DNA of 64,000 nt from Roseiarcus sp963829505 (GCA_963829505.1 CAWHIL010000001.1:1674001-1738000), one strand, 5' to 3'; counted from the stretch's first letter, positions 1 through 10,472 are shown. The notes: generated from the sequence alone by a model not told the origin. Made by a program: numbers and translations.

Positions 1-475
1 TGCGGATCGCGGCCTTGGTTGCGCAATAGACGCTGAAGGCCGGGATGCCCGTGGAGCCGGCGGTCGAACCGGTCAGGATGATCGAGGCGCCGTCCTTGAG
101 GAGAGGCAGCGCCTTCTGCACGGTAAAAAGCGTTCCTTTCACGTTGGTGGCGAAGGTCCGGTCGAAATGGTCCTCCGTGATTTCGCCGAGGGCGGCGAAA
201 TCGCCGCCGCCCGCGTTGGCGAACAGGATGTCGATGACGCCGGCCTCGGCCTTCACGATTGCGAAGAGTCGGTCGAGATCGGCAAGGCTGGCGACATCGC
301 CCGGAACCCCGCGCGCATGGGCTCCGACCTCAGCAACGGCGTCCTCGAGCTCTTTCTTCCGTCGCCCGGTCATGAACACCCGCGCGCCTTCAGCGGCGAA
401 ACGCCTTGCCGCGGCAAGGCCTATGCCGCTGTTGGCGCCGGTGATCACGGCGACCTTTCCGTCGAGCTTCCCCAT
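1..475 (-). CDS. SDR-family oxidoreductase, C-terminus cut off by window edge
   Basis: Reading the minus strand from an ATG at 475 gives MGKLDGKVAVITGANSGIGL, the classic short-chain dehydrogenase start with the cofactor-binding TGxxxGIG motif. An NAG motif (FANAGGG) follows near residue 90, and the catalytic Ser and the Tyr-x-x-x-Lys (YCATK) lie near residues 140-155. The frame stays open to base 1, so the C-terminal 80-100 residues are outside the window. The arginine in GRR after the second strand suggests NADP(H) preference, which is inference. It lies in the same direction as the DUF6130 and haloperoxidase-type genes, all facing away from the LysR gene, so they may form one LysR-controlled set. 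Substrate unknown. Confidence 0.85.
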   Translation of the reverse strand, partial: MGKLDGKVAVITGANSGIGLAAARRFAAEGARVFMTGRRKKELEDAVAEVGAHARGVPGDVASLADLDRLFAIVKAEAGVIDILFANAGGGDFAALGEITEDHFDRTFATNVKGTLFTVQKALPLLKDGASIILTGSTAGSTGIPAFSVYCATKAAIR

Positions 476-628
476 GGCGTCGTCTCCGTGGCTCAGTTCG
501 TGCGCCCAACCTTGCAGAAGTCGCGCGGTACCCCGCCTTTTCACCGGACTCGTCGACGAAGGCGTGATCGGACCTCGCTCGCAGGCGCGCGCTCGCTGGC
601 CGCCGGCGAGGCGGCCGGGATGCGGCAA

Positions 629-1063
629 TTATTTCGGCGGAATCACGAGTTCGACCGTTCCCTGGTCGATGACACGGTGCGTTGGGTCGGCGAGCTGGAT
701 CAGGACCCGGTGGGGTCCGGACGGAAGGCCCTGAATGATGAGAGGCTCGCCGCTGGCGTCGACCCAGTGCCAGGGCGCATCGTCGACGGTGACGTGGAGG
801 TGTCCGACGCGCGGCGAGACGTCGAGGGCGCCCGGACCGTAGACCGGCACGATCCGAAGGTTTTCGGTCCGGTACTGGATGACGACCAAGCCCCGGGCGA
901 GAGGCTCCGGCAATGGCGGGTCGATGACGAGTTTCGCCGGAGGCTCGCCGGCGAGCGGGATGACGCCGGCGGCGCCGAGCGCATCTCTTGCGGTCAGTGC
1001 GACAAGGCCCGACGCGGCGGCGCCTGCGGCGATCGCCACGGTGGCGTGGAGGATGATGGTCAC
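629..1063 (-). CDS. DUF6130 family exported protein
   Basis: This 144-residue protein begins with a short hydrophobic segment (about residues 4-24) that looks like a signal peptide or membrane anchor. The remainder contains the block VGHLHVTVDDAPWHW and the end LADPTHRVIDQGTVELVIPP, which I recognise as the DUF6130 family. The fold is probably a small beta-sandwich in the periplasm, but no activity is established. It sits between an SDR gene and a haloperoxidase-type hydrolase, all on the minus strand and facing away from a LysR regulator. This family is often found next to such small oxidoreductase sets. Function not known. Confidence 0.75.
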   Translation of the reverse strand: MTIILHATVAIAAGAAASGLVALTARDALGAAGVIPLAGEPPAKLVIDPPLPEPLARGLVVIQYRTENLRIVPVYGPGALDVSPRVGHLHVTVDDAPWHWVDASGEPLIIQGLPSGPHRVLIQLADPTHRVIDQGTVELVIPPK

Positions 1064-1121
1064 GCGCTGGCCCTCTCAGTTGGACACGACAATCGGGCTA
1101 GCGCAAAGAAACGCGCGCTTG

Positions 1122-1946
1122 TCAGGCTTTGATGAAGGCCAGCAACTCGGCGTTGACCGTGTCCGCCTGCGTTGTGATCATGCCGTGCGGGAAATCCTTA
1201 TAGGTCTTGAGCGTGCCGTTCTTGAGAAGCTTCGCCGACAGCGGCCCGGCGGCGACATAGGGAACGATCTGGTCGTCCTCGCTGTGCACCACGAGCACAG
1301 GCACGGTGATCTTCTTGAGGTCTTCGGTGAAGTCGGTCTGCGAAAACGCGACGATGCCGTCGTAGTGCGCCTTCGCGCCGCCGGTCATGCCTTGGCGCCA
1401 CCAATTCCGGACGGCGGACTCCAGGGTTTTCACGCCCGGACGGTTGAAGCCATAGAAAGGCCCCGAGGCGACATCGAGGTAGAACTGAGAACGGTTCGCC
1501 GCGAGCGACGCCTGGAAGCCGTCGAAGACCTCCTTCGGCTGCCCGTTCGGATTGGACGCCGTCTTCACCATGAGCGGCGGCACAGCGCTGATGATCGCGG
1601 CCTTCGCGACGCGGCTCTCGCCGTGCCTCGCAAGGTAGTGCACGACCTCCCCGCCGCCGGTCGAATGGCCGACGTGGATCGCGTCCTTCAGATTGAGATG
1701 CGCCGTCACCGCTGCGAGGTCGTCTGCGTAATGGTCCATGTCATGGCCGACCCCGGTTTGCGTCGAGCGCCCGTGGCCGCGCCGGTCATGCGCGATGACG
1801 CGATAGCCGTGATTGAGAAAGAACAGCAGCTGCGCGTCCCAGTCGTCCGCCGACAGCGGCCAGCCGTGACTGAATACGATCGGCTGGCCCGACCCCCAGT
1901 CCTTGTAGAAGATTTCAACACCGTCCTTCGTCTCAACGGTTCCCAT
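1122..1946 (-). CDS. alpha/beta hydrolase, non-haem haloperoxidase type
   Basis: The 274-residue protein matches the cofactor-free chloroperoxidase/bromoperoxidase branch of alpha/beta hydrolases, whose members act as esterases or perhydrolases. The oxyanion region is FSHGWPLSADDWD (about residues 24-36) and the RRGHGRS block follows. The nucleophile elbow is GHSTGGG (Ser near residue 96), the acid is in VVHSEDDQIVP, and the histidine is in DFPHGM. Length is normal for the family. The start is supported by GGAGGT a few bases upstream. A truncated second copy of the same C-terminus lies immediately upstream (1974-2083), so this locus has undergone duplication. The physiological substrate cannot be read from sequence. 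Confidence 0.88.
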   Translation of the reverse strand: MGTVETKDGVEIFYKDWGSGQPIVFSHGWPLSADDWDAQLLFFLNHGYRVIAHDRRGHGRSTQTGVGHDMDHYADDLAAVTAHLNLKDAIHVGHSTGGGEVVHYLARHGESRVAKAAIISAVPPLMVKTASNPNGQPKEVFDGFQASLAANRSQFYLDVASGPFYGFNRPGVKTLESAVRNWWRQGMTGGAKAHYDGIVAFSQTDFTEDLKKITVPVLVVHSEDDQIVPYVAAGPLSAKLLKNGTLKTYKDFPHGMITTQADTVNAELLAFIKA

Positions 1947-1973
1947 ATCGAGACCTCCTTGAAGCGGGCGCTT

Positions 1974-2260
1974 TTAGGCCCTGATGAACGTCAGCAGATC
2001 GGCGTTGACCGTATCCGCATGCGTGGTGATCATGCCGTGCGGAAAATCCTTGTAGGTCTTGAGCGTTCCGTTCCCGAGGAGCGTGGCCCTGCGCCGCTGG
2101 CGCTCGCCGCCTCCGCGGCGGCCAACGGCTTTGGGCAGGCGGTGAAGGCCGCGCCCCCCGCGACCACCCCGACAATGACGTCGCGCTGTGTTGCAAGCCT
2201 TGCATCGTTGAGATCGCCGCGAGCGCGCATCAACGCATCCTCTCGAGGAGTGATTGCCAA
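1974..2260 (-). pseudogene. remnant of a second haloperoxidase-type hydrolase
   Basis: The last 35 or so codons before the TAA at 1974 read GNGTLKTYKDFPHGMITTHA and continue to LLTFIRA, nearly identical to the C-terminus of the intact gene just downstream. The nucleophile elbow and the core are missing. Upstream, in another frame, an N-terminal-like stretch (MRARGDLNDARLATQRDVIV, then a hydrophobic alanine/glycine-rich run) could be the start of the lost gene. The simplest reading is a paralogue that lost about 200 codons by internal deletion. Whether the N-terminal piece belongs to the same gene is uncertain; the C-terminal piece is clear. Confidence 0.7.
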
Positions 2261-2439
2261 GCTGACAAACGCCGGGGTTCGACTGGGCTAGGCGGAAGCT
2301 GCGAAGCGCAAAAAACTCAGGCCTGCCGCCAAAACCAAAAGCAACGCATCGACCACGCCGAGACGGTATGCGATTGCAGGCCCGCTGTGCAGCCGGTATA
2401 TCTGAGAAAAAGCTTTTCAGAATCCGGAAAGCTGACTCC

Positions 2440-3345
2440 GTGGACCGCATCAAGTCGATGGTCGTGATCGTCGCGATCGCGGAGGCTGGCAGTCTGTCGG
2501 CGGCTTCGCGGCAACTCGGCATGCCCGTTGCGACGGTCAGCCGGCAACTCTCCAAACTCGAAGCGCGCTTGAAGACCCAATTGTTTCGAAGGTCGTCACG
2601 CCACCTGTCGCTGACCGACGCAGGGCGGGCCTATATCGAAGCCAGCAAGCGCATCATCGAGCAGGTCGACGACGCCGAACGGGAAGCTTCCGGGGAGTAT
2701 CACGCGCCGACCGGCGATCTCGCCATGACGGCGCCCTGGGGCCTCGGCCATCTCCACCTGTTGCCGCTGGCCTGCGAGTTCCAGACCGTCTACCCCGACA
2801 TCGCCCTGCGCCTACTGCTGAGCGATCGCGTTCTCAACCCGGCCGAGAACAAGATCGACGTCGCCATTCGGATCGGACCATTGGCGGACAGCAGCATGAT
2901 TGCAACGCGGATCGGATCGGTCCGCGTCGTGGTCTGCGCCAGCCCGGACTATCTCGCCGTGCGGGCGCGTCCGGAGACGCCGTACGACCTGCGTGACCAT
3001 GATTGCATCACCGTGGACGAGGCCGGCGTGCCGCGGATCTGGAGGTTCGCGAAGGACGATAATGAAGTCGCTGTTCCCATTCGAACGCGATTGACGGTCA
3101 ACACGTCGGAGGCGGCGGTCGAGGCGGCGCTGGCAGGAGCTGGAATCGCTCGGGTGATGTCGTACAAGATGGAGGCTGCGAGGCGTACCGGTGGCCTTGT
3201 CATCATATTGGACGCGTTCGAGAACAAGCCTCTTCCGGTCCATATCGTCTACGCCGAGCGGAAACCGATGCCGCTCAAGCTAAGGGCGTTCTTGGATTGG
3301 TTCACCCCGCGACTGAAATCCATTCTCACGCCCGATGTTGGCTAG
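2440..3345 (+). CDS. LysR-family transcriptional regulator
   Basis: From the GTG at 2440 the protein starts VDRIKSMVVIVAIAEAGSLS and is 301 residues, the usual LysR length. A longer in-frame start at 2368 would add 24 residues without family resemblance. The winged helix-turn-helix (about residues 15-60) includes AASRQLGMPVATVSRQLSKL and the C-terminal two thirds is a periplasmic-binding-protein-like effector domain. This is the CrgA/DmlR-like subgroup judging from the HTH wording. It is transcribed away from the haloperoxidase, DUF6130 and SDR genes and is the natural candidate to control them. The effector is unknown. Confidence 0.85.
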   Translation: MDRIKSMVVIVAIAEAGSLSAASRQLGMPVATVSRQLSKLEARLKTQLFRRSSRHLSLTDAGRAYIEASKRIIEQVDDAEREASGEYHAPTGDLAMTAPWGLGHLHLLPLACEFQTVYPDIALRLLLSDRVLNPAENKIDVAIRIGPLADSSMIATRIGSVRVVVCASPDYLAVRARPETPYDLRDHDCITVDEAGVPRIWRFAKDDNEVAVPIRTRLTVNTSEAAVEAALAGAGIARVMSYKMEAARRTGGLVIILDAFENKPLPVHIVYAERKPMPLKLRAFLDWFTPRLKSILTPDVG

Positions 3346-3587
3346 CTCGCGCTCAATGTTCTGGCGGGCCTCATTGTGGCGCTCGAACCTGGAGCGAGCG
3401 CTGCCGAATGGCGCCGAGGGAATGCCGGCGCTCCGACGGCATGACAGCGTTCGCAGCAAAAAGGGCGCGGCCAGGATTGCCATCAATCCCTTGAATTCAA
3501 AGGGCCGCCGACAAACGGCGCCCTGGACCCGCGATTCCCGCCAAACCCCGCCCTTGCGCTTCGGCGCCCGCTGGTCCACATGAGCCT

Positions 3588-3683
3588 CGGGAGGTTGGCG
3601 AAGGACGTACCGCTCGCCAACCGGGTCAGGTCCGGAAGGAAGCAGCCCTAACGAGACAGGGCGGGTCTTTGTCCAACCTCCCA
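3588..3683 (+). ncRNA. ffs: signal recognition particle RNA (4.5S, small bacterial type)
   Basis: The conserved SRP domain IV core is present: GGTCAGGTCCGGAAGGAAGC followed by AGCCCTAA. The ends pair as a long stem (CGGGAGGTTGG with CCAACCTCCC). The size of about 96 nt fits the short SRP RNA of proteobacteria. It binds Ffh and directs co-translational membrane targeting. Its place just upstream of dnaX is a common arrangement in alphaproteobacteria. The flanking stretches 3346-3587 and 3684-3781 show no convincing gene. Confidence 0.95.
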
Positions 3684-3781
3684 CCTTCGCGGGTTCACCC
3701 GGGGCGCGCCCGAGAGCGGCGCGCGATTTTCTTGCGGATGCGCTCAGACCTTCGATCCGAACCGGGCGACAGGGGCCAGCG

Positions 3782-5554
3782 ATGAATTCATCGCTGTTTT
3801 CCGCCGACGAAGGCGCGCCTCAGGAGCGCGCGGCGGCCGAAGCCTATCGGGTGCTCGCCCGCAAGTACCGTCCCCAGCGCTTCGAGGACCTGATTGGCCA
3901 GGAGCCGATGGTGCGCACCCTCGCCAATTCCTTCGCGGCCGGGCGGATCCATCAGGCCTATATTTTCACCGGCGTCCGCGGCACCGGCAAGACGACGACG
4001 GCGCGCATCCTCGCCCGCGCCTTCAACTACGCCCTGCCCGGCAAGGTCGACGGCCCAAGCGTCGACATGCCGGAGGTCGGCGTCCATTGCCAGGCGATCA
4101 TGGAATCGCGCCACGTCGACGTGATCGAAATGGACGCGGCCTCCCACACCGGCATCGACGACGTCCGCGAGATCATCGAGAACGCCCGCTACCGGCCGGT
4201 CTCGGCGCGGACCAAGGTCTACATCATCGACGAAGTGCACATGCTGTCGAAGCAGGCCTTCAACGGCCTGCTCAAGACGCTCGAGGAGCCGCCGGAGCAC
4301 GTCAAGTTCCTGTTCGCCACCACCGAGATCGACAAGGTGCCGATCACGGTCCGCTCGCGCTGCATCCGCTTCGACCTCAGGCGGATCGAGTCCGGGCTCA
4401 TGGTCGAGCATCTGGCGAAGATCGCGGCCGCCGAGGGAGTCGCGGCGGAGCCGGACGCGCTGGCCGTGATCGCCCGTGTCGCGGAAGGATCGGTGCGCGA
4501 CGCGCTGTCGGTGCTCGACCAGGCGATCGCCTACGGCGGCGCGCCTGGCGTCAGCGCGGCGGCGGTCCGCGACATGCTGGGCCTCTCGGGCAAGGAAGAG
4601 ATCGTCGAACTCTTCGAGCGGACGATGAAGGGCGAGATCGCCGAGGCGCTCTCGCTCCTGCGCGCGCTCAACCGCGCTGGCGCCGACCCCGCCGACGTCC
4701 TGATCGAGGTCGCCGAGTTCTGCCACACCGTCACTCGGGTCAGAATCGCGCCCGACGCGCCCGACGACGCGGCGATCGGCGAGACGGAGCGCAGGCGCGC
4801 CCGGGAATTCGCGGGCCGGCTGACGATCGGGACGCTGACGCGAGCCTGGCAGATCCTGATCGGCGGCGTCGACGACGTGCGGGACTCGCCGCGGCCGATG
4901 GCGTCCGCCGAAATGGCGCTGATCCGCCTCGCGTTTGCGGCGGACCTGCCGTCCCCGGAAGACGCGCTGCGAAAGCTCGCCGAGACGACCGAAACTGCGC
5001 CGCGCCATGTCCCATCGCCGCCGCCGATCCGTGGCGTCCCCGGCTCGGGGGTCGGCGCAGCGGCCCCGCAGCGCGCGACGACGGCTGCGGTCGCCCCTTT
5101 GAGCGCGCCCGGCGCCGCGCCGAGGCTTCAGTGCTTCGAGGACGTTGTGGCGCTCGCCCGCGCCCGCCGGGACATCCAGCTCCTTCAGGCGCTTGAAAAG
5201 GATGTACGGCTTGACCGGTTCGAGCCCTGCCGGATCGCGCTGACGCTCGTCGAGGGGGCGTCGCCGGCTTTGGCGCAGACGCTCGCGCGGCGTCTTCAGG
5301 AGTGGACCGGCGAGCGGTGGATGGTCGCGCTGACGGCGGAAGCGACCACGCCGACGCTTCGCGAGGCGACGGCGCGCTCCGAGACCGAGCGCGTCAAGGG
5401 CGCTGCCGCCCACCCCCTCGTGCGCAAAGTCCTCGAACGGTTCGAAGGGGCGCGCATCGTCGAAATTCGCCCCCCCGACACGCCCTCGCCGGCGCAGGCC
5501 GAGGATGAAGTTGGCTACGTGGATTCCGAGCCCGTCGGCGACGACGAGTTCTGA
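3782..5554 (+). CDS. dnaX: DNA polymerase III subunit gamma/tau
   Basis: This 590-residue protein is the clamp-loader ATPase subunit that also organises the replicative polymerase. Residues 22-40 hold the family start YRVLARKYRPQRFEDLIGQ, the Walker A is GVRGTGKT (64-71), the Walker B region is VYIIDEVHML, and the sensor/arginine-finger segment SRC follows. Only one cysteine (VHCQAI) remains where Escherichia coli tau has a four-cysteine zinc module; alphaproteobacterial DnaX proteins often show this reduction. The region around residues 405-450 is a proline/alanine-rich linker and the end is the tau-type C-terminal part. It leads the dnaX-ybaB-recR operon. I see no obvious slippery A-run that would make a separate gamma. 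Confidence 0.97.
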   Translation: MNSSLFSADEGAPQERAAAEAYRVLARKYRPQRFEDLIGQEPMVRTLANSFAAGRIHQAYIFTGVRGTGKTTTARILARAFNYALPGKVDGPSVDMPEVGVHCQAIMESRHVDVIEMDAASHTGIDDVREIIENARYRPVSARTKVYIIDEVHMLSKQAFNGLLKTLEEPPEHVKFLFATTEIDKVPITVRSRCIRFDLRRIESGLMVEHLAKIAAAEGVAAEPDALAVIARVAEGSVRDALSVLDQAIAYGGAPGVSAAAVRDMLGLSGKEEIVELFERTMKGEIAEALSLLRALNRAGADPADVLIEVAEFCHTVTRVRIAPDAPDDAAIGETERRRAREFAGRLTIGTLTRAWQILIGGVDDVRDSPRPMASAEMALIRLAFAADLPSPEDALRKLAETTETAPRHVPSPPPIRGVPGSGVGAAAPQRATTAAVAPLSAPGAAPRLQCFEDVVALARARRDIQLLQALEKDVRLDRFEPCRIALTLVEGASPALAQTLARRLQEWTGERWMVALTAEATTPTLREATARSETERVKGAAAHPLVRKVLERFEGARIVEIRPPDTPSPAQAEDEVGYVDSEPVGDDEF

Positions 5555-5572
5555 GCTTGAGGAGAGGCGGCC

Positions 5573-5893
5573 ATGGATTTCATGGGCATGATGAAGAAGG
5601 CGCAGGCCATGCAGGCCAGGCTCCAGGAGGCGCAGGAGGAGCTCGGCCGGGTCGAGGTGCAGGGCGCCTCGGGAGGCGGCCTGATCGTCGTCACGATGAC
5701 GGCCAAGGGCGATCTCAAGAGCATCGCCATCGACCCCTCTCTCCTGACGCCTGCGGACAAGGAGATGGTCGAGGATCTGATCCTTGCGGCCTTCTCCGAC
5801 GCCAAGGGCAAGGCGGAGCGCGCCGCCGCGGAGAAGATGCAGGCGTTGACTGCTGACCTGCCGCTGCCGGCCGGCATGAAGCTGCCGTTCTAG
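5573..5893 (+). CDS. ybaB: YbaB/EbfC family nucleoid-associated protein
   Basis: The 106-residue protein begins MDFMGMMKKAQAMQARLQEA, a charged amphipathic helix, and has the YbaB core with ASGGGLIVVTMTAKGDLKSI. YbaB/EbfC proteins are dimeric DNA-binding proteins associated with the nucleoid. It lies 18 bases after dnaX and 7 bases before recR, the conserved dnaX-ybaB-recR order, with GAGGAGAGGCGGCC in front of the ATG as ribosome binding site. Length is normal. Confidence 0.96.
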   Translation: MDFMGMMKKAQAMQARLQEAQEELGRVEVQGASGGGLIVVTMTAKGDLKSIAIDPSLLTPADKEMVEDLILAAFSDAKGKAERAAAEKMQALTADLPLPAGMKLPF

Positions 5894-5900
5894 GCCCCCG

Positions 5901-6506
5901 ATGCCCTCGACCGTCGCAGGGCCGGAGATCGAACGCCTGATCCAGCTCCTCGCGCGCCTGCCGGGGCTCGGCCCCCGATCCGCCCGCCGCGCGGCCCTCC
6001 ATCTGATCCGCAAGCGCGAGACGCTGCTGCAGCCGCTCGCGGAGGCGATGCGCCTCGCCGACGAGCGGATCGTCATGTGCTCGGTCTGCGGCAATATCGA
6101 CACGCGCGACCCTTGCGCCATCTGCGCCGATCCGGCCCGCGACTCCGCGACGATCGTCGTTGTGGAATTTGTCGGCGATTTGTGGGCGCTCGAGCGGGCG
6201 GGCGCGATCCGCGCGCGCTATCATGTCCTTGGCGGCGTGCTCTCCCCGCTCGACGGAGTCGGGCCTTCGGACATCGCCATCGCCCCGCTCGTCGCGCGCG
6301 TCGCCTCCGGCGGAGTGGCCGAAGTCATCCTGGCGGTCAATGCGACGGTCGACGGTCAGACGACCGCCCATTACCTCACCGACTGCCTCGCGGAGCATTC
6401 CGTCAAGGTGACCCGGCTCGCCCACGGCGTCCCGGTCGGCGGCGAACTCGACTACCTCGACGACGGGACCATCGCAGCGGCGATGCGCCAGCGCACCGTC
6501 TTTTGA
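5901..6506 (+). CDS. recR: recombination mediator protein RecR
   Basis: The 201-residue protein has the RecR helix-hairpin-helix start (LPGLGPRSARRAALHLI, about residues 20-36), then a four-cysteine zinc site CSVCGN...CAIC (C60, C63, C72, C75), then the Toprim domain from about residue 80 (TIVVVEFVGDLWALERA), and the C-terminal Walker-like end. RecR works with RecF and RecO to load RecA on SSB-coated gapped DNA. It is the third gene of the dnaX operon, starting 7 bases after ybaB. Length matches the family. Confidence 0.97.
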   Translation: MPSTVAGPEIERLIQLLARLPGLGPRSARRAALHLIRKRETLLQPLAEAMRLADERIVMCSVCGNIDTRDPCAICADPARDSATIVVVEFVGDLWALERAGAIRARYHVLGGVLSPLDGVGPSDIAIAPLVARVASGGVAEVILAVNATVDGQTTAHYLTDCLAEHSVKVTRLAHGVPVGGELDYLDDGTIAAAMRQRTVF

Positions 6507-6596
6507 CGTGGCCGCGAGAAGAAGCGCGGTCGCCTCGTTCCCGCCGGAAGCAGATGCTAGGATTCCATAAGATAACGATGGAATAGGCCGCCCCCG

Positions 6597-8027
6597 ATGT
6601 CGATCGCGCCGTCCTCGAAGCTTTTCGTTCCTCCCTACCCGCCGCGGGCAAAAACGCCGCGCGGGACGCTGGCGACGATCCTCACCCTGCGGCGCAATCC
6701 GATCGAGATCTGGAGCGAGATGCATTTTGAGCGGCCGATCCTTGTCGGTCGCTCGATCATGGGACGGCGCGCCGCCGCCAACGATCCTGCCGGCGTGAGG
6801 CGGGTGCTGCTGGACAACGCCGCGAACTATCGTAAGGACGCGCTTCAGCTTCGCGTCCTGAGCCCCGGACTGGGAAACGGCCTTCTTACGGCGGAAGGAG
6901 ATTCCTGGCGCCTGCAGCGGCGCGCGCTCGCTCCCCTCTTTTCGCCGCGGCAGGTCGCCGACTTCGCCGGCGCGATGCAGCGCGTCGCGGCGTCGGGGAT
7001 CGAGCGCCTCACGCGTCGCCCGGACGGCGCGATCGCCGACGCGGGCGAACTGACCTCGCGCATCACGCTCGAGGTTCTCGAGCAGACGCTCTTCTCGCAG
7101 GGGTTGGGCAAGGAGCCGAGCCAATTCCAGCGCGCGGTGACCGCGTACTTCAACAGCTTTGGACAACTCGACCCGCTCGATCTCCTCGGCGCGCCTGCCT
7201 TCCTGCCGCGATTCGGCAGGTTGAGGGGTCGACCCACTCTCGAATTTTTCGCGGACGCGGTCGACGCGATCGTCGAGCGCAGGAAGCGTCTCATCGAGAC
7301 GAGCGGCGCCGCGCCGCGCGACGTCCTGACAATGCTCCTCGAAGCGCGCGACCCGGAGTCGGGCCGCGGACTGCCCGAGGCGGACATCCGCGCCAACATC
7401 GTGACCTTCATCGCCGCAGGACACGAAACGACCGCGAACGGTCTGACGTGGTCGCTCTATCTCCTGTCGCAGGCGCCCGATTGGCGCAAACGCGCCGAGG
7501 AGGAGGCCGATCGTGCGTACGATCCGGGCCGGCCTGCAACATCGGAGGACTGCGTTGTCGTGCGCGCGGTGTTCGAGGAGGCGCTGCGGCTCTACCCGCC
7601 GGCTGCGGTCCTCAGCCGGGAAGCGATCGCCGACGACGAAATTCTGGGCGTGCCGATTCCGGCCGGAACGGTGGTCTCGATCTCCCCCTATGTGCTGCAC
7701 CGCAGGAAGGGATTATGGGCCGATCCGGACGCCTTCGACCCCGGTCGCTTTCTGCCTGGCGCCCGCGAGGGCATCGACCGCTTCGCCTACATTCCGTTCG
7801 GGGCGGGTCCGCGAGTGTGCATAGGGATGTCCTTCGCGCTGCAGGAAGGCGTCATTCTCCTGGTCAATTTGCTGCGAGCGTTTCGCTTCGATCTCGTCGA
7901 GGGACAGAGCGTCACGCCGCAACAGCGGGTAACGCTTCGACCGCGCGCCGGGATCAAGATGCATGTTCGGCGACGTAACGGCAGTCGATATCCACAGCCG
8001 GGAAAAATCTTGGCCGATCGGCGTTGA
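6597..8027 (+). CDS. cytochrome P450
   Basis: The 476-residue protein carries all the P450 landmarks. The oxygen-activating I-helix is AAGHETTAN near residue 275, the K-helix ExxR is EEALRLYPP, the PERF-like segment is DPGRF, and the haem loop FGAGPRVCIGMSFA supplies the cysteine ligand. There is no reductase domain, so it relies on separate ferredoxin partners that are not in the window. The substrate is unknown; the wording resembles fatty acid/alkane-type bacterial P450s, which is inference. It follows recR by 90 bases. The TTGACA of the rRNA operon promoter overlaps its stop codon. Confidence 0.93.
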   Translation: MSIAPSSKLFVPPYPPRAKTPRGTLATILTLRRNPIEIWSEMHFERPILVGRSIMGRRAAANDPAGVRRVLLDNAANYRKDALQLRVLSPGLGNGLLTAEGDSWRLQRRALAPLFSPRQVADFAGAMQRVAASGIERLTRRPDGAIADAGELTSRITLEVLEQTLFSQGLGKEPSQFQRAVTAYFNSFGQLDPLDLLGAPAFLPRFGRLRGRPTLEFFADAVDAIVERRKRLIETSGAAPRDVLTMLLEARDPESGRGLPEADIRANIVTFIAAGHETTANGLTWSLYLLSQAPDWRKRAEEEADRAYDPGRPATSEDCVVVRAVFEEALRLYPPAAVLSREAIADDEILGVPIPAGTVVSISPYVLHRRKGLWADPDAFDPGRFLPGAREGIDRFAYIPFGAGPRVCIGMSFALQEGVILLVNLLRAFRFDLVEGQSVTPQQRVTLRPRAGIKMHVRRRNGSRYPQPGKILADRR

Positions 8028-8051
8028 CAGCCCGGGGCGCCCCTCTATATC
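8024..8051 (+). promoter_or_regulatory. putative rRNA operon promoter
   Basis: TTGACA at 8024-8029 and TATATC at 8046-8051 are separated by 16 bases in a GC-rich spacer. This is the best sigma-70-type promoter upstream of the 16S gene, about 540 bases away. The -35 box overlaps the stop codon of the P450 gene. Confidence 0.6.
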
Positions 8052-8595
8052 CCCGCTTGCCGATGACGCGTCGCCCTTGACTTGGGGTCGTTGGGGTTCG
8101 GCTTCGGGAACTTCCTTGAGCGCTCGTCCCCGTTAAGAGGCGGGGTCGGCGGGTTTTTGGTCGTTTCTGCTTTGCTTCGGCGAAGCTTGGATTTGGGGTC
8201 CGTGACGGCTTGGCGGGGCGACTGCTCCGAGAGTGGTTTCGAGCTTCATGGGTGGGGCGTTCCCCTCCCGCCGCTGTTTGACAATTTGATCGGAAGGAAG
8301 AGAGACGTGGGCGGCGTTGTCCTTGCGTCTGGGCTTTTTCTGGTTTGTTTGGGGTTTGGCTTTCGGGCTGGGTCTTGGCTTACTGGGGAGGGTTCGGAGA
8401 AGGGACCTGAACGACGGTCACGTTTTCAAACACCATTGGCGCTTTGGGTTGGTTGGGCTTTGGGCTGTCGTGAGACGGGCTTTGGTTTGATGGCTTTGAG
8501 CGTTGAAAGTGTTGGAAACTCGTCAAGAGTAGTTTGGGGCGCCGTGAGGCGTCCTGAGCCAGAGAGTGACCAGTCGGGATTGAGATCTTCAAGTT
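8052..8595 (+). other. rRNA operon leader
   Basis: This 544-base stretch between the promoter and mature 16S shows no gene with coding character. It is unusually rich in G and T on the plus strand for long runs. A segment near 8273-8290 (GCTGTTTGACAATTTGATCG) resembles the boxA antitermination element found ahead of rRNA genes. The rest is presumably the 5' processing region of the 16S precursor. Confidence 0.5.
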
Positions 8596-10081
<1,486 letters not shown>

Positions 10082-10317
10082 GGAATTGGACGACAAAGGA
10101 CAGAGGATTGAGGACAGGCGGCTTTATGGCCGTTCTGTTGGTCGCTTTTGTCCTGTCGCCTGAATTTGGAAACATCGGCGGCCAGTCAGGCCGCCATCTG
10201 CGGGATGGCGCCGCCTTCGTCTCTCTTCTCAATCGGACACCGGATGGCCGGGCGCCGGACGGCTTTTTCGAACGCCGACCGATTCCGGCCGATCTGTCCT
10301 CCGTCCTCTTGTGAGCC

Positions 10318-10394
10318 GGGCTTGTAGCTCAGTTGGTTAGAGCGCGCGCTTGATAAGCGTGAGGTCGGAGGTTCAAGTCCTCCCAGGCCCACCA
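10318..10394 (+). tRNA. tRNA-Ile (GAT)
   Basis: A full cloverleaf with acceptor GGGCTTG, D-loop AGTTGGTTAGAG, anticodon loop TTGATAA (anticodon GAT), T-loop GGTTCAAGTCC and encoded CCA. It sits in the 16S-23S spacer as usual. Confidence 0.98.
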
Positions 10395-10399
10395 ATTTG

Positions 10400-10467
10400 G
10401 GCGAATGGCGAGGTGGCGAATGGCGAATGGACGCTTCCATTCGCTACTCCCTATTCGCCACTCGCCG
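10400..10467 (+). repeat. GCGAATGG-type palindromic repeat, copy 1
   Basis: Several GCGAATGG/GGCGAATGG units are followed by the reverse complement (CCATTCGC, CTATTCGCC, CTCGCC), so the segment can fold into a hairpin. It fills the spacer between tRNA-Ile and tRNA-Ala. Related copies are at 14328-14424, 14620-14682 and 29919-29973. Confidence 0.75.
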
Positions 10468-10472
10468 ACAAA

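Noticed and set aside
3788..6121. A 777-codon open frame on the minus strand over dnaX-ybaB
   Set aside because: Antisense shadow; Arg/Asp/Leu-rich without motifs, while the plus strand has three well-known genes.
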